From: Rhodothermales bacterium
GTDB taxonomy: Bacteria > Bacteroidota > Rhodothermia > Rhodothermales > UBA10348
Assembly: GCA_028284865.1 (NCBI GenBank)
Contig: JANQQV010000023.1
Location: forward strand, 35,584-99,583
Reading direction: 5' to 3'
DNA length: 64,000 bases
Below, one piece after another: positions 22,373-30,648 of this stretch. Position 1 is the stretch's first letter. Each line of letters opens with the position of its first letter. Below the pieces are notes generated by a model. It was not told the DNA's origin and made no database searches. It was given only the letters and a program-made list of their open reading frames with translations. Both the position numbers and the translations under genes were made by a program.

Positions 22373-24889
22373 CTACTTGATCGTCGGAGATGAAATGGTC
22401 GGCGAAGAAATCTTGGTGTTCACCGACGACTCCAGCTTCGGCTCGTACCCGATCAGATCGCGGGCATCCTTGATCATGTCCTCGTTCGTGAGACGCGTAC
22501 CCGTTTTCTGCATGTCCTCGAGGGCTTCCATTTTGTCCATTTCAGCCTGCGTATAGGTCGACTTCCGAGCCGTCTGGGCCATCTGGCGTGCAATCGGCTT
22601 GCCGTCCGACATATCGAACTCGTTCAGCATGTTCTTCAGGGCTTTCAAAGCCGAAGCGTTGTACGAGATGGTAGCGTCATCAGACATTGTGAACGTGATT
22701 GAGGATGAACCGACGTTGTCATTCTCGTTCGAGCGAGCGCAATCACCAGAATTGTCCCAGTAGATATCGCCATACCAACCGGCGTCGTTGTGCCAGTCTG
22801 AATCATCCCAGTCGGCATAGTCCGACTTCTTCTGGGATTTGGCTGACTTCTTGGACGACTTGTCGGACTTCTTACTCGACTTGTCGCTCTTGTCCGACTT
22901 GTCAGATTTGTCCGACTTGTCAGATTTCTTGCTGGACTTGTCACTCTTGTCTGACTTGTCCGACTTTTTGCTCGACTTTTTGCTCGAGCCGCTGCCTGGA
23001 GCCAGCAACACCGCCTCGACAAACAGACCGAATGCTTCGGTTGCCGTGATTGTGAGGCCACTGCCAAGACCTGCATTGTTCATGCCGTACGTGTCGCCGT
23101 CGGCGCTACCCCAGCTCTTCTTGCTGGACTTCTTCGAGGACTTGTCGGACTTCTTGCTCGACTTGTCGGACTTGTCCGATTTGTCGGACTTGTCCGATTT
23201 GTCGGACTTGTCCGATTTGTCGGACTTGTCGCTCTTGTCAGACTTATCTGATTTGTCGCTCTTGTCAGACTTGTCGCTTTTGTCAGACTTATCTGACTTG
23301 TCGCTCTTGTCCGACTTGCCATTCCGCTTGCGCTTGCCCCACTTGCTCTCGCGCTCGGTCCAATCGGTGTAATTGTCGTTGTCGTCTTCCGAGACGCACA
23401 TGTCGTCATCACCCGCATATACGGAGCCGTTTTCAGCAATCCACTCGCTTGCGGAAAGGAAGGCTGCCTGACGATCGCAGACGTCACCGTCTTTTTCTTT
23501 CCAGTGGTGATATACCGCGACTTCGTACAGCATATCGTCGCTGCTCGCGTCAAACACCTGCACGGTGAAGGCACCATTGCGACTATCCGTGTCATCCTGA
23601 ACGTCACTCGGCTTGGAAGCGGCCAGCGAGCACAGAGATGAGAAATCGAATGTGAAAATCTCCAAATCGCGTGGATCTACGGTGAGATTCAGTGACTCGG
23701 TCGTGCTTCCTGTATAGGTAGTCCCACCCGCCTTGATTTGATATGTACCTGAGCTCAAGCCGGCATTCATTGTGCGAATCGTCACATCATCAGTGACTCC
23801 ACCCATAACCTGGTCCCAACACAGACCCGGCTTTTTACAACCTGCGCTCAGGATATCGATGCCAGTGACATCGTACTTGTCGTCATACTGGTGCTCGTGA
23901 TAGATCTCCTTGGAGCTGCCTTCCTCGTCGAAAATATCAACGTCGAAGTGTCCTCCGGGAAGCCCACGATCCATTGGGCTGATTGGAGCGGGATTGATCT
24001 GATCACCGGAGTCAGTGCCGTCCATGACCATGGCGCCGTCAATCATGGAGTCGTCCGTCATGCTGAAATCCACATCGGATCCAGCTTGGTACACGACACC
24101 GTGCCACGTCGCACCGTTGCGCATCGAGAAGTCGCCTTCCACAAACAGGGCTCCATACCCCGTGAAGTCTCCTTCCAGTACCAGATCACCTGTCATCTGG
24201 ACGATGACGGGTGAGCCAATGCTACCCATACTGTTGTCTTCGTTCCAGGTCGCGTTTTCGGAGACCACCAGACGGTTGCCACCAGAGTACTCCTTGATTG
24301 AACTGCGCAGGTTGGCAATTTCGATATACGGATCGCCCTGAATGACATCACCTTCCCCACCACTACCCGTGACGTGAGCACCTTCATCAGCGAAAGCATC
24401 ATAGGCCGGCGTGTTCGTTGCCAGGACGCCATGGACGTTCGGACCTGAACCGGCACCACCGCGGTCCAAACCCGTGATCAACGCATTGCCACTCATATCG
24501 ACATCGGCAATCGGTGCCATGATCGTCAATGCATCCAGGACGGTATCTGCATTTCGGGAAACTGACCCAATGATCTCGTATTCGTGGTCCCCGTACTTGC
24601 CGACAGCGATAATGGTAACCGTCCCATCGTCAGCCTCAACGGCTCCGATGTCGTACTTCGCTTTCCCGTACGCTACGTCCGTGGCAACGCTACGATAGGA
24701 ATCGAAGCTGCGACGGACTTTCGAGCTGACAATATTGTAGGCGCTCACGGCGGTCTCGCGCGCAATGACTTCCGCCTTGTAATCGGCTTCGTTCTTGGCG
24801 TTTTCGAGTTCGTTTGCCGAGCCGGCCATGTACATGGCTCCCAGAGAGAGCGATGAGGCCATGACGAAGATGAGGACTCCTTTACCCAT
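22373..24889 (-). CDS. PilX-like surface protein with Ser-Asp-Lys repeats, copy B
   Basis: 838 residues and the same domain order as copy A: MGKGVLIFVMASSLSLGAMY helix, PilX-like beta region (QMTGDLVLEGDFTGYGALFV), cysteine-bearing domain (DILSAGCKKPGLCWDQVMGG) and repeats. It has seventeen SDK units, then a second mixed SDK/SSKK tract. A longer C-terminus ends SSPTISSPTIK. The two copies agree closely outside the repeats but are diverged enough to be an old tandem duplication. The region just before the repeats (YTDWTERESKWGKRKRNGK) is almost unchanged between copies. It is preceded by a sigma-28-like promoter and followed by a strong terminator. Role and export route are as for copy A; the protein belongs to no family I can name with certainty. 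Confidence 0.7.
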   Translation of the reverse strand: MGKGVLIFVMASSLSLGAMYMAGSANELENAKNEADYKAEVIARETAVSAYNIVSSKVRRSFDSYRSVATDVAYGKAKYDIGAVEADDGTVTIIAVGKYGDHEYEIIGSVSRNADTVLDALTIMAPIADVDMSGNALITGLDRGGAGSGPNVHGVLATNTPAYDAFADEGAHVTGSGGEGDVIQGDPYIEIANLRSSIKEYSGGNRLVVSENATWNEDNSMGSIGSPVIVQMTGDLVLEGDFTGYGALFVEGDFSMRNGATWHGVVYQAGSDVDFSMTDDSMIDGAMVMDGTDSGDQINPAPISPMDRGLPGGHFDVDIFDEEGSSKEIYHEHQYDDKYDVTGIDILSAGCKKPGLCWDQVMGGVTDDVTIRTMNAGLSSGTYQIKAGGTTYTGSTTESLNLTVDPRDLEIFTFDFSSLCSLAASKPSDVQDDTDSRNGAFTVQVFDASSDDMLYEVAVYHHWKEKDGDVCDRQAAFLSASEWIAENGSVYAGDDDMCVSEDDNDNYTDWTERESKWGKRKRNGKSDKSDKSDKSDKSDKSDKSDKSDKSDKSDKSDKSDKSDKSDKSDKSDKSDKSSKKSDKSSKKSSKKSWGSADGDTYGMNNAGLGSGLTITATEAFGLFVEAVLLAPGSGSSKKSSKKSDKSDKSDKSSKKSDKSDKSDKSDKSDKSSKKSDKSSKKSAKSQKKSDYADWDDSDWHNDAGWYGDIYWDNSGDCARSNENDNVGSSSITFTMSDDATISYNASALKALKNMLNEFDMSDGKPIARQMAQTARKSTYTQAEMDKMEALEDMQKTGTRLTNEDMIKDARDLIGYEPKLESSVNTKISSPTISSPTIK
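23162..23314 (-). repeat. Seventeen 9-bp repeats encoding Ser-Asp-Lys
   Basis: This 153-base tract encodes seventeen SDK units in copy B, one more than in copy A. It is followed by SSKK-SDK-SSKK-SSKK. A second, less regular tract of SDK and SSKK units lies at about 22855-22985. Confidence 0.9.
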
Positions 24890-24935
24890 GGTGGTGCCCC
24901 AAATGAGGGATTGTAGTTGAAGGGTTCATCGGTTG

Positions 24936-24962
24936 GAATCGGCCATGCGATACCCCGACTTA
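24936..24962 (-). promoter_or_regulatory. Sigma-28-like promoter for Ser-Asp-Lys gene B
   Basis: On the minus strand: TAAGTCGG, 11 bases, GCCGATTC. It lies 47 bases upstream of the ATG at 24889 and 50 bases after the stop of the preceding small gene. The distance to the start is nearly the same as for copy A. Confidence 0.7.
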
Positions 24963-25011
24963 AGCCTTCCAGCAGGAATCCGTACAGTCTGCAAAGACCC
25001 GCTCAGGCCGC

Positions 25012-25587
25012 TCAGGAATCGAGCGCTGGCGGCCGGACCGTAATGCCCCAATAGCTCCGGAAGAGATCCATATCATCCGCATCTCCCATGCCATAGACAT
25101 TGATGGCGCGGACGCGTAGCAGTCTTGCCGACTCCACGGATCCGGTCGTACTTCCTGACTCGTCGAGCATGGTGATGGAAAAGGCCTGCAAGGTTGAAGA
25201 GCCTCCTCCAGCCGCTGCGTCGTCTTCGGTCCGGAAAAGCCGATAGAGCTGCACTTTTTCGCCATCCACATCCACGACATCTCCCTCTTCCAGCGTGTAC
25301 GAAACCAGCATGTCGACACCCATTTCGTCTTCGCGCCAGAATGAGAATTCGGTCGTTTGGCCGTCGTCATTCGTCTCGATTGTCTCGATGGTGTCATCCG
25401 TTCCGTCTCCGACCAACAACAGGTCGTCTTCCAGGAAGTCGGCCAGGTTCAGGGTCTGCACTTTTGCTGCGTAAGCGACCGTCTCTTCGATGGCTGCTCG
25501 CTGTGCATTCAGATTCGTCGCAATGACGAGAAGAAGGACAGCTCCCGATACGAGGATGGACGCTATGTGATCAAGAAGAAACTGCAT
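25012..25587 (-). CDS. Membrane-anchored pilin-like protein of the pilus locus
   Basis: 191 residues. A hydrophobic helix lies at about residues 8-25 (IASILVSGAVLLLVIATNL) and continues into a helical stretch (QRAAIEETVAYAAKVQTL), the long N-terminal helix layout of minor pilins. The rest is acidic and beta-rich with a YTLEEGDVVDVDGEKVQLYR pattern. There is no classical prepilin cleavage motif. It starts 3 bases after the end of the other small gene, so the two share one transcript from the promoter at 26020-26046. A minor pilin or pilus-assembly role is inferred from topology and position; no family is recognised. Confidence 0.6.
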   Translation of the reverse strand: MQFLLDHIASILVSGAVLLLVIATNLNAQRAAIEETVAYAAKVQTLNLADFLEDDLLLVGDGTDDTIETIETNDDGQTTEFSFWREDEMGVDMLVSYTLEEGDVVDVDGEKVQLYRLFRTEDDAAAGGGSSTLQAFSITMLDESGSTTGSVESARLLRVRAINVYGMGDADDMDLFRSYWGITVRPPALDS

Positions 25588-25590
25588 CGA

Positions 25591-25980
25591 CTATTCGGAA
25601 ATGACGCGCGTGAGTGTCACGAGAGCAACGGTATAGCGATCGCTGGTCGCCTGAATGGCTACCTCTTTATTCGAGGTCTCGCTCTCCGAAGGCGTTCCAT
25701 CGTCATCGACAAACTGAACGCTGATGGCCAGGGTGAATTCGATGTCGCCATTGTGGACTTCAAACTCTGCGTCGATCTCATCCCCATCCCAGTCTTCCAG
25801 ATCATCCCAGTCCGTGGTCATGTCGATGACCTCCAGCTGTTCGACCACGAGGGCATTTGCCATCAGCTCGAACTCCGTCCGATAGGCTTCATCGTAGGCC
25901 TGCATCTGGGACGTGTACTGGTTGATGGCTGCCAGTGCGGCAATCATCATGGCCAGGAATGCCATCAGGGTCTGACTCAT
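25591..25980 (-). CDS. Small membrane-anchored pilin-like protein
   Basis: 129 residues with an N-terminal hydrophobic helix (LMAFLAMMIAALAAI) running into a helix (YDEAYRTEFELMANALVVEQ). A short acidic, beta-rich head ends in RYTVALVTLTRVISE. The layout mirrors the following 191-residue protein, so both may be minor pilins or platform proteins. A Gly/Glu prepilin motif is not visible. It is the first gene of the pilus locus, about 33 bases downstream of the predicted transcript start of a sigma-28-like promoter. The function is inferred from context only. Confidence 0.6.
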   Translation of the reverse strand: MSQTLMAFLAMMIAALAAINQYTSQMQAYDEAYRTEFELMANALVVEQLEVIDMTTDWDDLEDWDGDEIDAEFEVHNGDIEFTLAISVQFVDDDGTPSESETSNKEVAIQATSDRYTVALVTLTRVISE

Positions 25981-26293
25981 CGAGCAAGGAAAGGAATGGA
26001 ATGGATGTGCACAGTGTCAGTATCGGCTGGTGCCCGGACACCGTTAAATGGGTTTTCCACAACAAGTCGCAAAACGCTTAAATCGCTCGCCCGCACGGTC
26101 GATGATGAAGGGGCACCCTCCTCTGGGGTGAACCAAAATCGGGACAGGGGCCATATGGGATCGGATGCGGCATTTGAGGGGGTGCCCCGTCCGGTCCCGG
26201 CTCTCCCGGTTTTTTTTGTTTGAGCCCCGGCGACAAGCTATTTGCCCTGAAGCGCATCCGTTCGTAGGATCGGTCGAACCAGATCCCGAATCG
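25981..26293. other. Divergent intergenic region with possible structured RNA
   Basis: This 313-base gap separates the first pilus-locus gene from the M28 peptidase gene. Its left part holds the sigma-28-like promoter. Further right, GGGGCACCCTC at 26110-26120 pairs with GAGGGGGTGCCCC at 26176-26188, which would enclose about 55 bases. Then short CCGG-type stems and a run of eight T at 26210-26217 follow. On the plus strand this resembles a small RNA or leader that ends in a terminator 77 bases before the peptidase ATG. No known riboswitch core was recognised. Confidence 0.35.
26020..26046 (-). promoter_or_regulatory. Sigma-28-like promoter for the small pilin-like genes
   Basis: On the minus strand: TAACGGTG, 11 bases, GCCGATAC. 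The second box is identical to those of the subtilisin and pilT promoters. The first box is the weakest of the five. It lies 40 bases upstream of the ATG at 25980. Confidence 0.62.
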
Positions 26294-27652
26294 ATGCGCT
26301 TTCTTTTTTCGGCCCTCCTCCTGTCGCTCGTCACGCTGACCGCCGCCGCTCAGACTCCGCCGCTGCAGGACCTGCGCATGTACGACATCATCGAGGCCTC
26401 CTCCCCTGACCGGATTGAATCCGATATCCAAACGCTGGCTGGTTTTGGCACGCGAAATACCTTTTCGGATACAACATCGACCACACGCGGCATCGGTGCT
26501 GCTCGGCGCTGGATCGCCGACGAATTTGAACGCATCTCAGAGGCATGTGGCGGCTGCCTGGAAATCGTCATCCAGCGCAATCTGATAGAAGAAGGCTCCT
26601 CGTCCCGCGCGGTTCAGGATGTGTGGGTCGTCAATGTGTTGGCTATCCAGCGGGGCACCCGCTATCCCGATCGGTACGTCATCATGTCCGGCGACATCGA
26701 TTCCCGCAATTCTGATGGCTCGGATGGCCAGGGTGATGCCCCAGGTGCGAACGACAATGCCTCTGGAATGGCTGGTACGATCGAAGCCGCTCGCCTGCTT
26801 TCCCAGTACGAATTCCCGACCAGCATTGTCTATGCCGGACTCTCGGGCGAAGAGCAGGGCCTCTGGGGTGGCGCCCACATGGCGGCTGTCGCCATGGAAG
26901 AGGAATGGGACATTGTGGGAGTCCTGAACAACGACATGATCGGCAATATCGAAGGCGTCGATGGTGTGATCGAGAACAGCACATTCCGCGTGTTTTCTGA
27001 ACCCACACCGGTTACCGAAAGCGAACAGCAGCGTCGCCGCCGCCGGTTCGAAGGGGGCGAAGTGGATGGAGTGTCGCGTCAACTGGCCCGGTACGTGGAT
27101 CGTATGACCGACATGTATTTCACCAATCTGGATGCAAAGATGATCTATCGGCTCGACCGCTACGGTCGAGGAGGTCACCATCGCCCATTCAATGACGCTG
27201 GCTTTCCGGGTGTGCGGATCATGGAAACCCACGAGAATTACATCCGGCAGCACCAGAACATCCGCGTTGAGGACGGTATCGCGTACGGGGACGTGATCGA
27301 GGGCGTTGACTTCGACTACGCTGCCCGACTGACGGCCGTCAACGCGGTGGCACTCGCAGGACTCGCATGGGCGCCACCCGAACCCGACCTGGTCGGCATC
27401 GGCGGAGCGGTCCGACCCTCAACTTCCTTGAAATGGGAGCCTGTTGACGATCCGGACCTGGTGGGCTACCGCATCTGGTGGCGCGACACGACGGCGCCAC
27501 AGTGGACACATTCACGACTGGTCCCGGTATCCACCTCCGAGTTCACCCTCGAAGGGATGGTCATCGACAACTTCCTGTTCGGAGTATCGTCGGTTGGAAA
27601 GGACGGCAACGAAAGTGTCGTGGTATTCCCCTCGGTTCGAATCTGGCGTTGA
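26294..27652 (+). CDS. Secreted M28 family zinc aminopeptidase
   Basis: 452 residues from ATG 26294, chosen because it starts a signal peptide (MRFLFSALLLSLVTLTAAAQ). The M28 core shows APGANDNASGMAGTIEAARL, the catalytic-glutamate line YAGLSGEEQGLWGG, NNDMIGN and a late His in RGGHHRPFNDAGFPGVRIME. The first ligand position, normally GHxDS, reads GDIDS, so the usual His is replaced by Asp. Residues about 360-452 form a fibronectin-III-like C-terminal domain (STSLKWEPVDDPDLVGYRIW). It would trim peptides outside the inner membrane for nutrition. It stands alone, convergent with the isoaspartyl peptidase gene. Confidence 0.85.
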   Translation: MRFLFSALLLSLVTLTAAAQTPPLQDLRMYDIIEASSPDRIESDIQTLAGFGTRNTFSDTTSTTRGIGAARRWIADEFERISEACGGCLEIVIQRNLIEEGSSSRAVQDVWVVNVLAIQRGTRYPDRYVIMSGDIDSRNSDGSDGQGDAPGANDNASGMAGTIEAARLLSQYEFPTSIVYAGLSGEEQGLWGGAHMAAVAMEEEWDIVGVLNNDMIGNIEGVDGVIENSTFRVFSEPTPVTESEQQRRRRRFEGGEVDGVSRQLARYVDRMTDMYFTNLDAKMIYRLDRYGRGGHHRPFNDAGFPGVRIMETHENYIRQHQNIRVEDGIAYGDVIEGVDFDYAARLTAVNAVALAGLAWAPPEPDLVGIGGAVRPSTSLKWEPVDDPDLVGYRIWWRDTTAPQWTHSRLVPVSTSEFTLEGMVIDNFLFGVSSVGKDGNESVVVFPSVRIWR

Positions 27653-27706
27653 TCAGGCTTCGGGCGGAAACCGAGTGTGAGGGCACCCAGACCCCGGTGG
27701 TCCAGA

Positions 27707-28786
27707 TTATTCCTCGTCCAGGCCGTAGATCAGCACCTGCATGTTGCCGTCGATGTCGATGTATCCTCGGTACATTCCCTCGGTATTGAACGGCATGGCT
27801 ATCGCGCCCGTGCGATCCAGGGCCACGATACCGCCCGTACCGCCGAGTTCTCCAAGTTTCTCCATGACGACGGCATCGGCTGCCGTATTCAGGTCCTCTC
27901 CGGCGTAGTCCATGCGTGAAGCGATGTCGTGCGCCACGACGCCGCGAATGAAGTACTCACCATGGCCTGTCGCGGAAATGCCGGCGGTCCGATTGTCGGC
28001 ATACGTTCCGGCCCCGATCACTGGTACATCCCCGACGCGACCAAACTTCTTGTTCGTCATCCCGCCCGTGGACGTACCGGCGGCAATGTTGCCATTCACA
28101 TCCAGTGCCACGGCACCCACTGTACCGAATTTGTCGGCGTTGGGAGAAAGCGGTAGGTCATACTCAACGGCAGCATCGAATGGCAATGACGACGTGGATT
28201 CGGCTTCTCGTTCCTGTGCTCGTTGGAGCGAGCGGTAGCGTCGCTCGGTGTAGAAGTAACTGTTCTCCACCATTTCCAGATTGTTGTCCTCAGCATAGGT
28301 CTCGGCGCCTTCACCAATCATCATCACGTGGGGGCTCTCTTCCATCACCACGCGCGCCAGTGCAATTGGGCTTTTGACCGTCTTGACACCGGCTACGGCA
28401 CCACTATTCCGGGTGGCTCCATCCATGATTGCCGCATCCAGCTCATTCGTCCCTTCGCTCGTGAATACGGCTCCCTTGCCGGCATTGAATAATTCCGACT
28501 CCTCCATCACTTGAACGGCGGCAATAACCGCATCCAGCGCCGGACCGCCTGCCTCCAGAATCGCATGTCCGGCCTGCAGCGCTTCTTCCAGTTTCGCCCG
28601 GTAGGCCGCTTCAGTTTCGTCGTCCATGTTGGCCTTCAGGATCGTTCCCGCCCCGCCGTGAATGACGATTGCGGTCTTTCCAACAGCGGGCACAGCAGCT
28701 GGAGACGTGTCAGCGTCCTGCTGCGCGCAGCCGCTGGCTGCAATGACGAAAACCAGAATCAGGGAGAGAAAGGAAAGGCGCTTCAT
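27707..28786 (-). CDS. iaaA: Isoaspartyl peptidase / type 2 L-asparaginase lipoprotein
   Basis: 359 residues of the Ntn-hydrolase asparaginase family. The N-terminus is a lipoprotein signal (FVIAASGC, Cys20). The mature enzyme starts IVIHGGAGT. The autocleavage and nucleophile site is Thr222 in KFGTVGAVALD, and the substrate loops are DNRTAGISATGHGE and ELGGTGGIVAL. The precursor cleaves itself before the Thr to give alpha and beta chains, then hydrolyses beta-aspartyl dipeptides and asparagine. Most relatives (IaaA) are cytoplasmic, so lipoprotein export is notable. It could release Asp from isoaspartyl or cyanophycin-derived dipeptides outside the cytoplasm, while the operon at 47 kb acts inside. 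Confidence 0.9.
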   Translation of the reverse strand: MKRLSFLSLILVFVIAASGCAQQDADTSPAAVPAVGKTAIVIHGGAGTILKANMDDETEAAYRAKLEEALQAGHAILEAGGPALDAVIAAVQVMEESELFNAGKGAVFTSEGTNELDAAIMDGATRNSGAVAGVKTVKSPIALARVVMEESPHVMMIGEGAETYAEDNNLEMVENSYFYTERRYRSLQRAQEREAESTSSLPFDAAVEYDLPLSPNADKFGTVGAVALDVNGNIAAGTSTGGMTNKKFGRVGDVPVIGAGTYADNRTAGISATGHGEYFIRGVVAHDIASRMDYAGEDLNTAADAVVMEKLGELGGTGGIVALDRTGAIAMPFNTEGMYRGYIDIDGNMQVLIYGLDEE

Positions 28787-28843
28787 GGTGAGCTGAGTTG
28801 GGGAATGGGTTGAGAAGCAGAATGTAGCGTCGGTTCGAATGGG

Positions 28844-30574
28844 TCAGGTGACTTTGATCACAATCATGGTCAGGTCGTCCGAGAGGACAGGCGCGTCCTC
28901 CGTAAAGTCACGCACAGCTTCGCGAACACCGTCCAGGATGTCCTGCGCCGACTTCTCACGGAGCTCGACGAGGAGCGGCTCGAGCCGTTCTTCGCCCCAC
29001 TCCTCCCCATCGGGACTCATGGCTTCGGTGACTCCGTCCGTGAACATGGCCAGGACATCTCCAGGCGCCAGTGTGATCGTGCCACTCTCGTAGGGCATTC
29101 CGGCCATCACACCGAGCAGCAAACCGCCTTTTTCCAGCAGCTCGAGGCTGCCGTCCGCACGCACAACAGTCGCCGGATTGTGGCCCGCATTGACATACTT
29201 GAACGAGCGATCCCGCTTGTCATATACGCCGTGGAAGTACGTGATGAATTTGTCGTATCCGGTGTTCTCCGTAATCACCCGATTCATGTGAGCCGTCCCT
29301 TCCTCCAGGGACACATCCAACGGGACCAAAACACGCAGAGCGGCCTGCAGGTTTGACATCAGGAGCGATGCCGGAACACCTTTGCCCGTCACATCGGCAA
29401 TCGCGTACAGGATGCGGTCTTCGTCCAGCAGGATCGCATCGAAATAGTCGCCGGCGACGTGACGGCTGGGCAAGGCCAGGCTGGCCGCATCGACGCCCTC
29501 GAACTCGGGAAGGCTGGACGGCTGGAGGCGCTCCTGGATCTCGCGAGCGAGACGCATTTCTTCTTCCAGACGCTCTTTCTCGATCTGCTCGTCGACGAGA
29601 TAGGAGTTCTGCAGAGACACGAAGGCCAGATTGCCGAGTGCGTAGAGGAATTCGACCTCGTCCGGCTCGTAGTCTTTGCCCGTCATCTTGGGACCCAGAC
29701 ACAGGATGGCGCCCGTTTCCCCTTTATGGCGAATGGGCAAGACCATGCTCACACCAGCTTCAGCCAGCGGCTCACAGCCTTCGGGAAGATCCTTCCCTTC
29801 CAGCAGGCACATCTCTTCGACGTGGCTGAGCGCTTCGATGATGGTGGGCGTCAGGACTTCTTTTCGAATGCCTTTGTGCGTAACGATTTGCACAGCCGCC
29901 TCGCCCTCATCGTCCTTCGAAACGCTCTTGATCAGGTAGATATGCTTTGTGACCGTCAACTGACCCATCAAGGCGAACGTCAGCAACTTGACCAAAGAGG
30001 AGCGATCGACGGTTGAATTGAATTCCTGTGACAGGTCGAATAGCGTATTCAGCTGCTGCACCTTGGCGTCCAGATCCCGGTTGGCAATCTTGAGCTCCTC
30101 GACCATCAACGAATTGTGGACGGCTGCCGATGACATGTTCACCAGCGAGGCCATGAACTCGAGCTCCTGCTCTCCGAATTCCTGCTTGGTGAACTTCGAC
30201 CCGAGCCCGATCAATCCGATCTCCCGGTGACCAAACGCGACAGGAAAAACCAACTTGATGCCCATTTCCTGCAGGGCATCCGGCACAGAATCGTCGTGCA
30301 TGGTGTGCTCGAGATCCAGCTCACCCAATACGATCTCATCATCTTTGGACAACCCGCTGATTCCCATCACGGAGGCCACCGTGTAGGCGGACCGCAGCGG
30401 ATTGTACAGCAGCGCCGTTCCCTTCGTAACCAGCAACTTGCCCATGGCAGTGCGAAGCAGGTTGCTCAAGACGAATTCCAGATCGAGCGATGAGCTCAGG
30501 AGCTGGCTGGTTTCGAAAATAGCCCGAAGGTCGAATCGATCGGTTTTTCGGGGGTCTTGCGCCTTGTCAGTCAT
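28844..30574 (-). CDS. GAF-GAF-PP2C phosphatase, RsbU/SpoIIE type
   Basis: 576 residues. Two GAF-like sensor domains span roughly 18-165 and 180-325. A coiled coil follows (QIEKERLEEEMRLAREIQER) and then a PP2C-type (SpoIIE) phosphatase domain from about 365 with SRHVAGDYFDAILLDEDRI, ADVTGKGVPASLLMSNLQAA and the metal Asp in VLAMFTDGVTEA. Such proteins dephosphorylate anti-sigma-factor antagonists (STAS proteins) in partner-switching pathways. The GAF domains probably sense a small ligand or bind partners. No membrane segment is seen. It sits between the isoaspartyl peptidase and a phosphodiesterase gene on the same strand, without obvious functional link. Its anti-sigma partner is not in the window. 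Confidence 0.88.
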   Translation of the reverse strand: MTDKAQDPRKTDRFDLRAIFETSQLLSSSLDLEFVLSNLLRTAMGKLLVTKGTALLYNPLRSAYTVASVMGISGLSKDDEIVLGELDLEHTMHDDSVPDALQEMGIKLVFPVAFGHREIGLIGLGSKFTKQEFGEQELEFMASLVNMSSAAVHNSLMVEELKIANRDLDAKVQQLNTLFDLSQEFNSTVDRSSLVKLLTFALMGQLTVTKHIYLIKSVSKDDEGEAAVQIVTHKGIRKEVLTPTIIEALSHVEEMCLLEGKDLPEGCEPLAEAGVSMVLPIRHKGETGAILCLGPKMTGKDYEPDEVEFLYALGNLAFVSLQNSYLVDEQIEKERLEEEMRLAREIQERLQPSSLPEFEGVDAASLALPSRHVAGDYFDAILLDEDRILYAIADVTGKGVPASLLMSNLQAALRVLVPLDVSLEEGTAHMNRVITENTGYDKFITYFHGVYDKRDRSFKYVNAGHNPATVVRADGSLELLEKGGLLLGVMAGMPYESGTITLAPGDVLAMFTDGVTEAMSPDGEEWGEERLEPLLVELREKSAQDILDGVREAVRDFTEDAPVLSDDLTMIVIKVT

Positions 30575-30648
30575 GATCCTCTGGATTGGGGAGGCGGGAA
30601 GTTACATCAATGAGGGGACTCTCGTGAGCCACCATTCCCAGCCTGGCA

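Noticed and set aside
22839..23372. Plus-strand open frames rich in Asp-Leu-Ser over the Ser-Asp-Lys tracts
   Set aside because: They are mirror images of the repeat on the other strand, lack starts with signals and have no independent conservation pattern.
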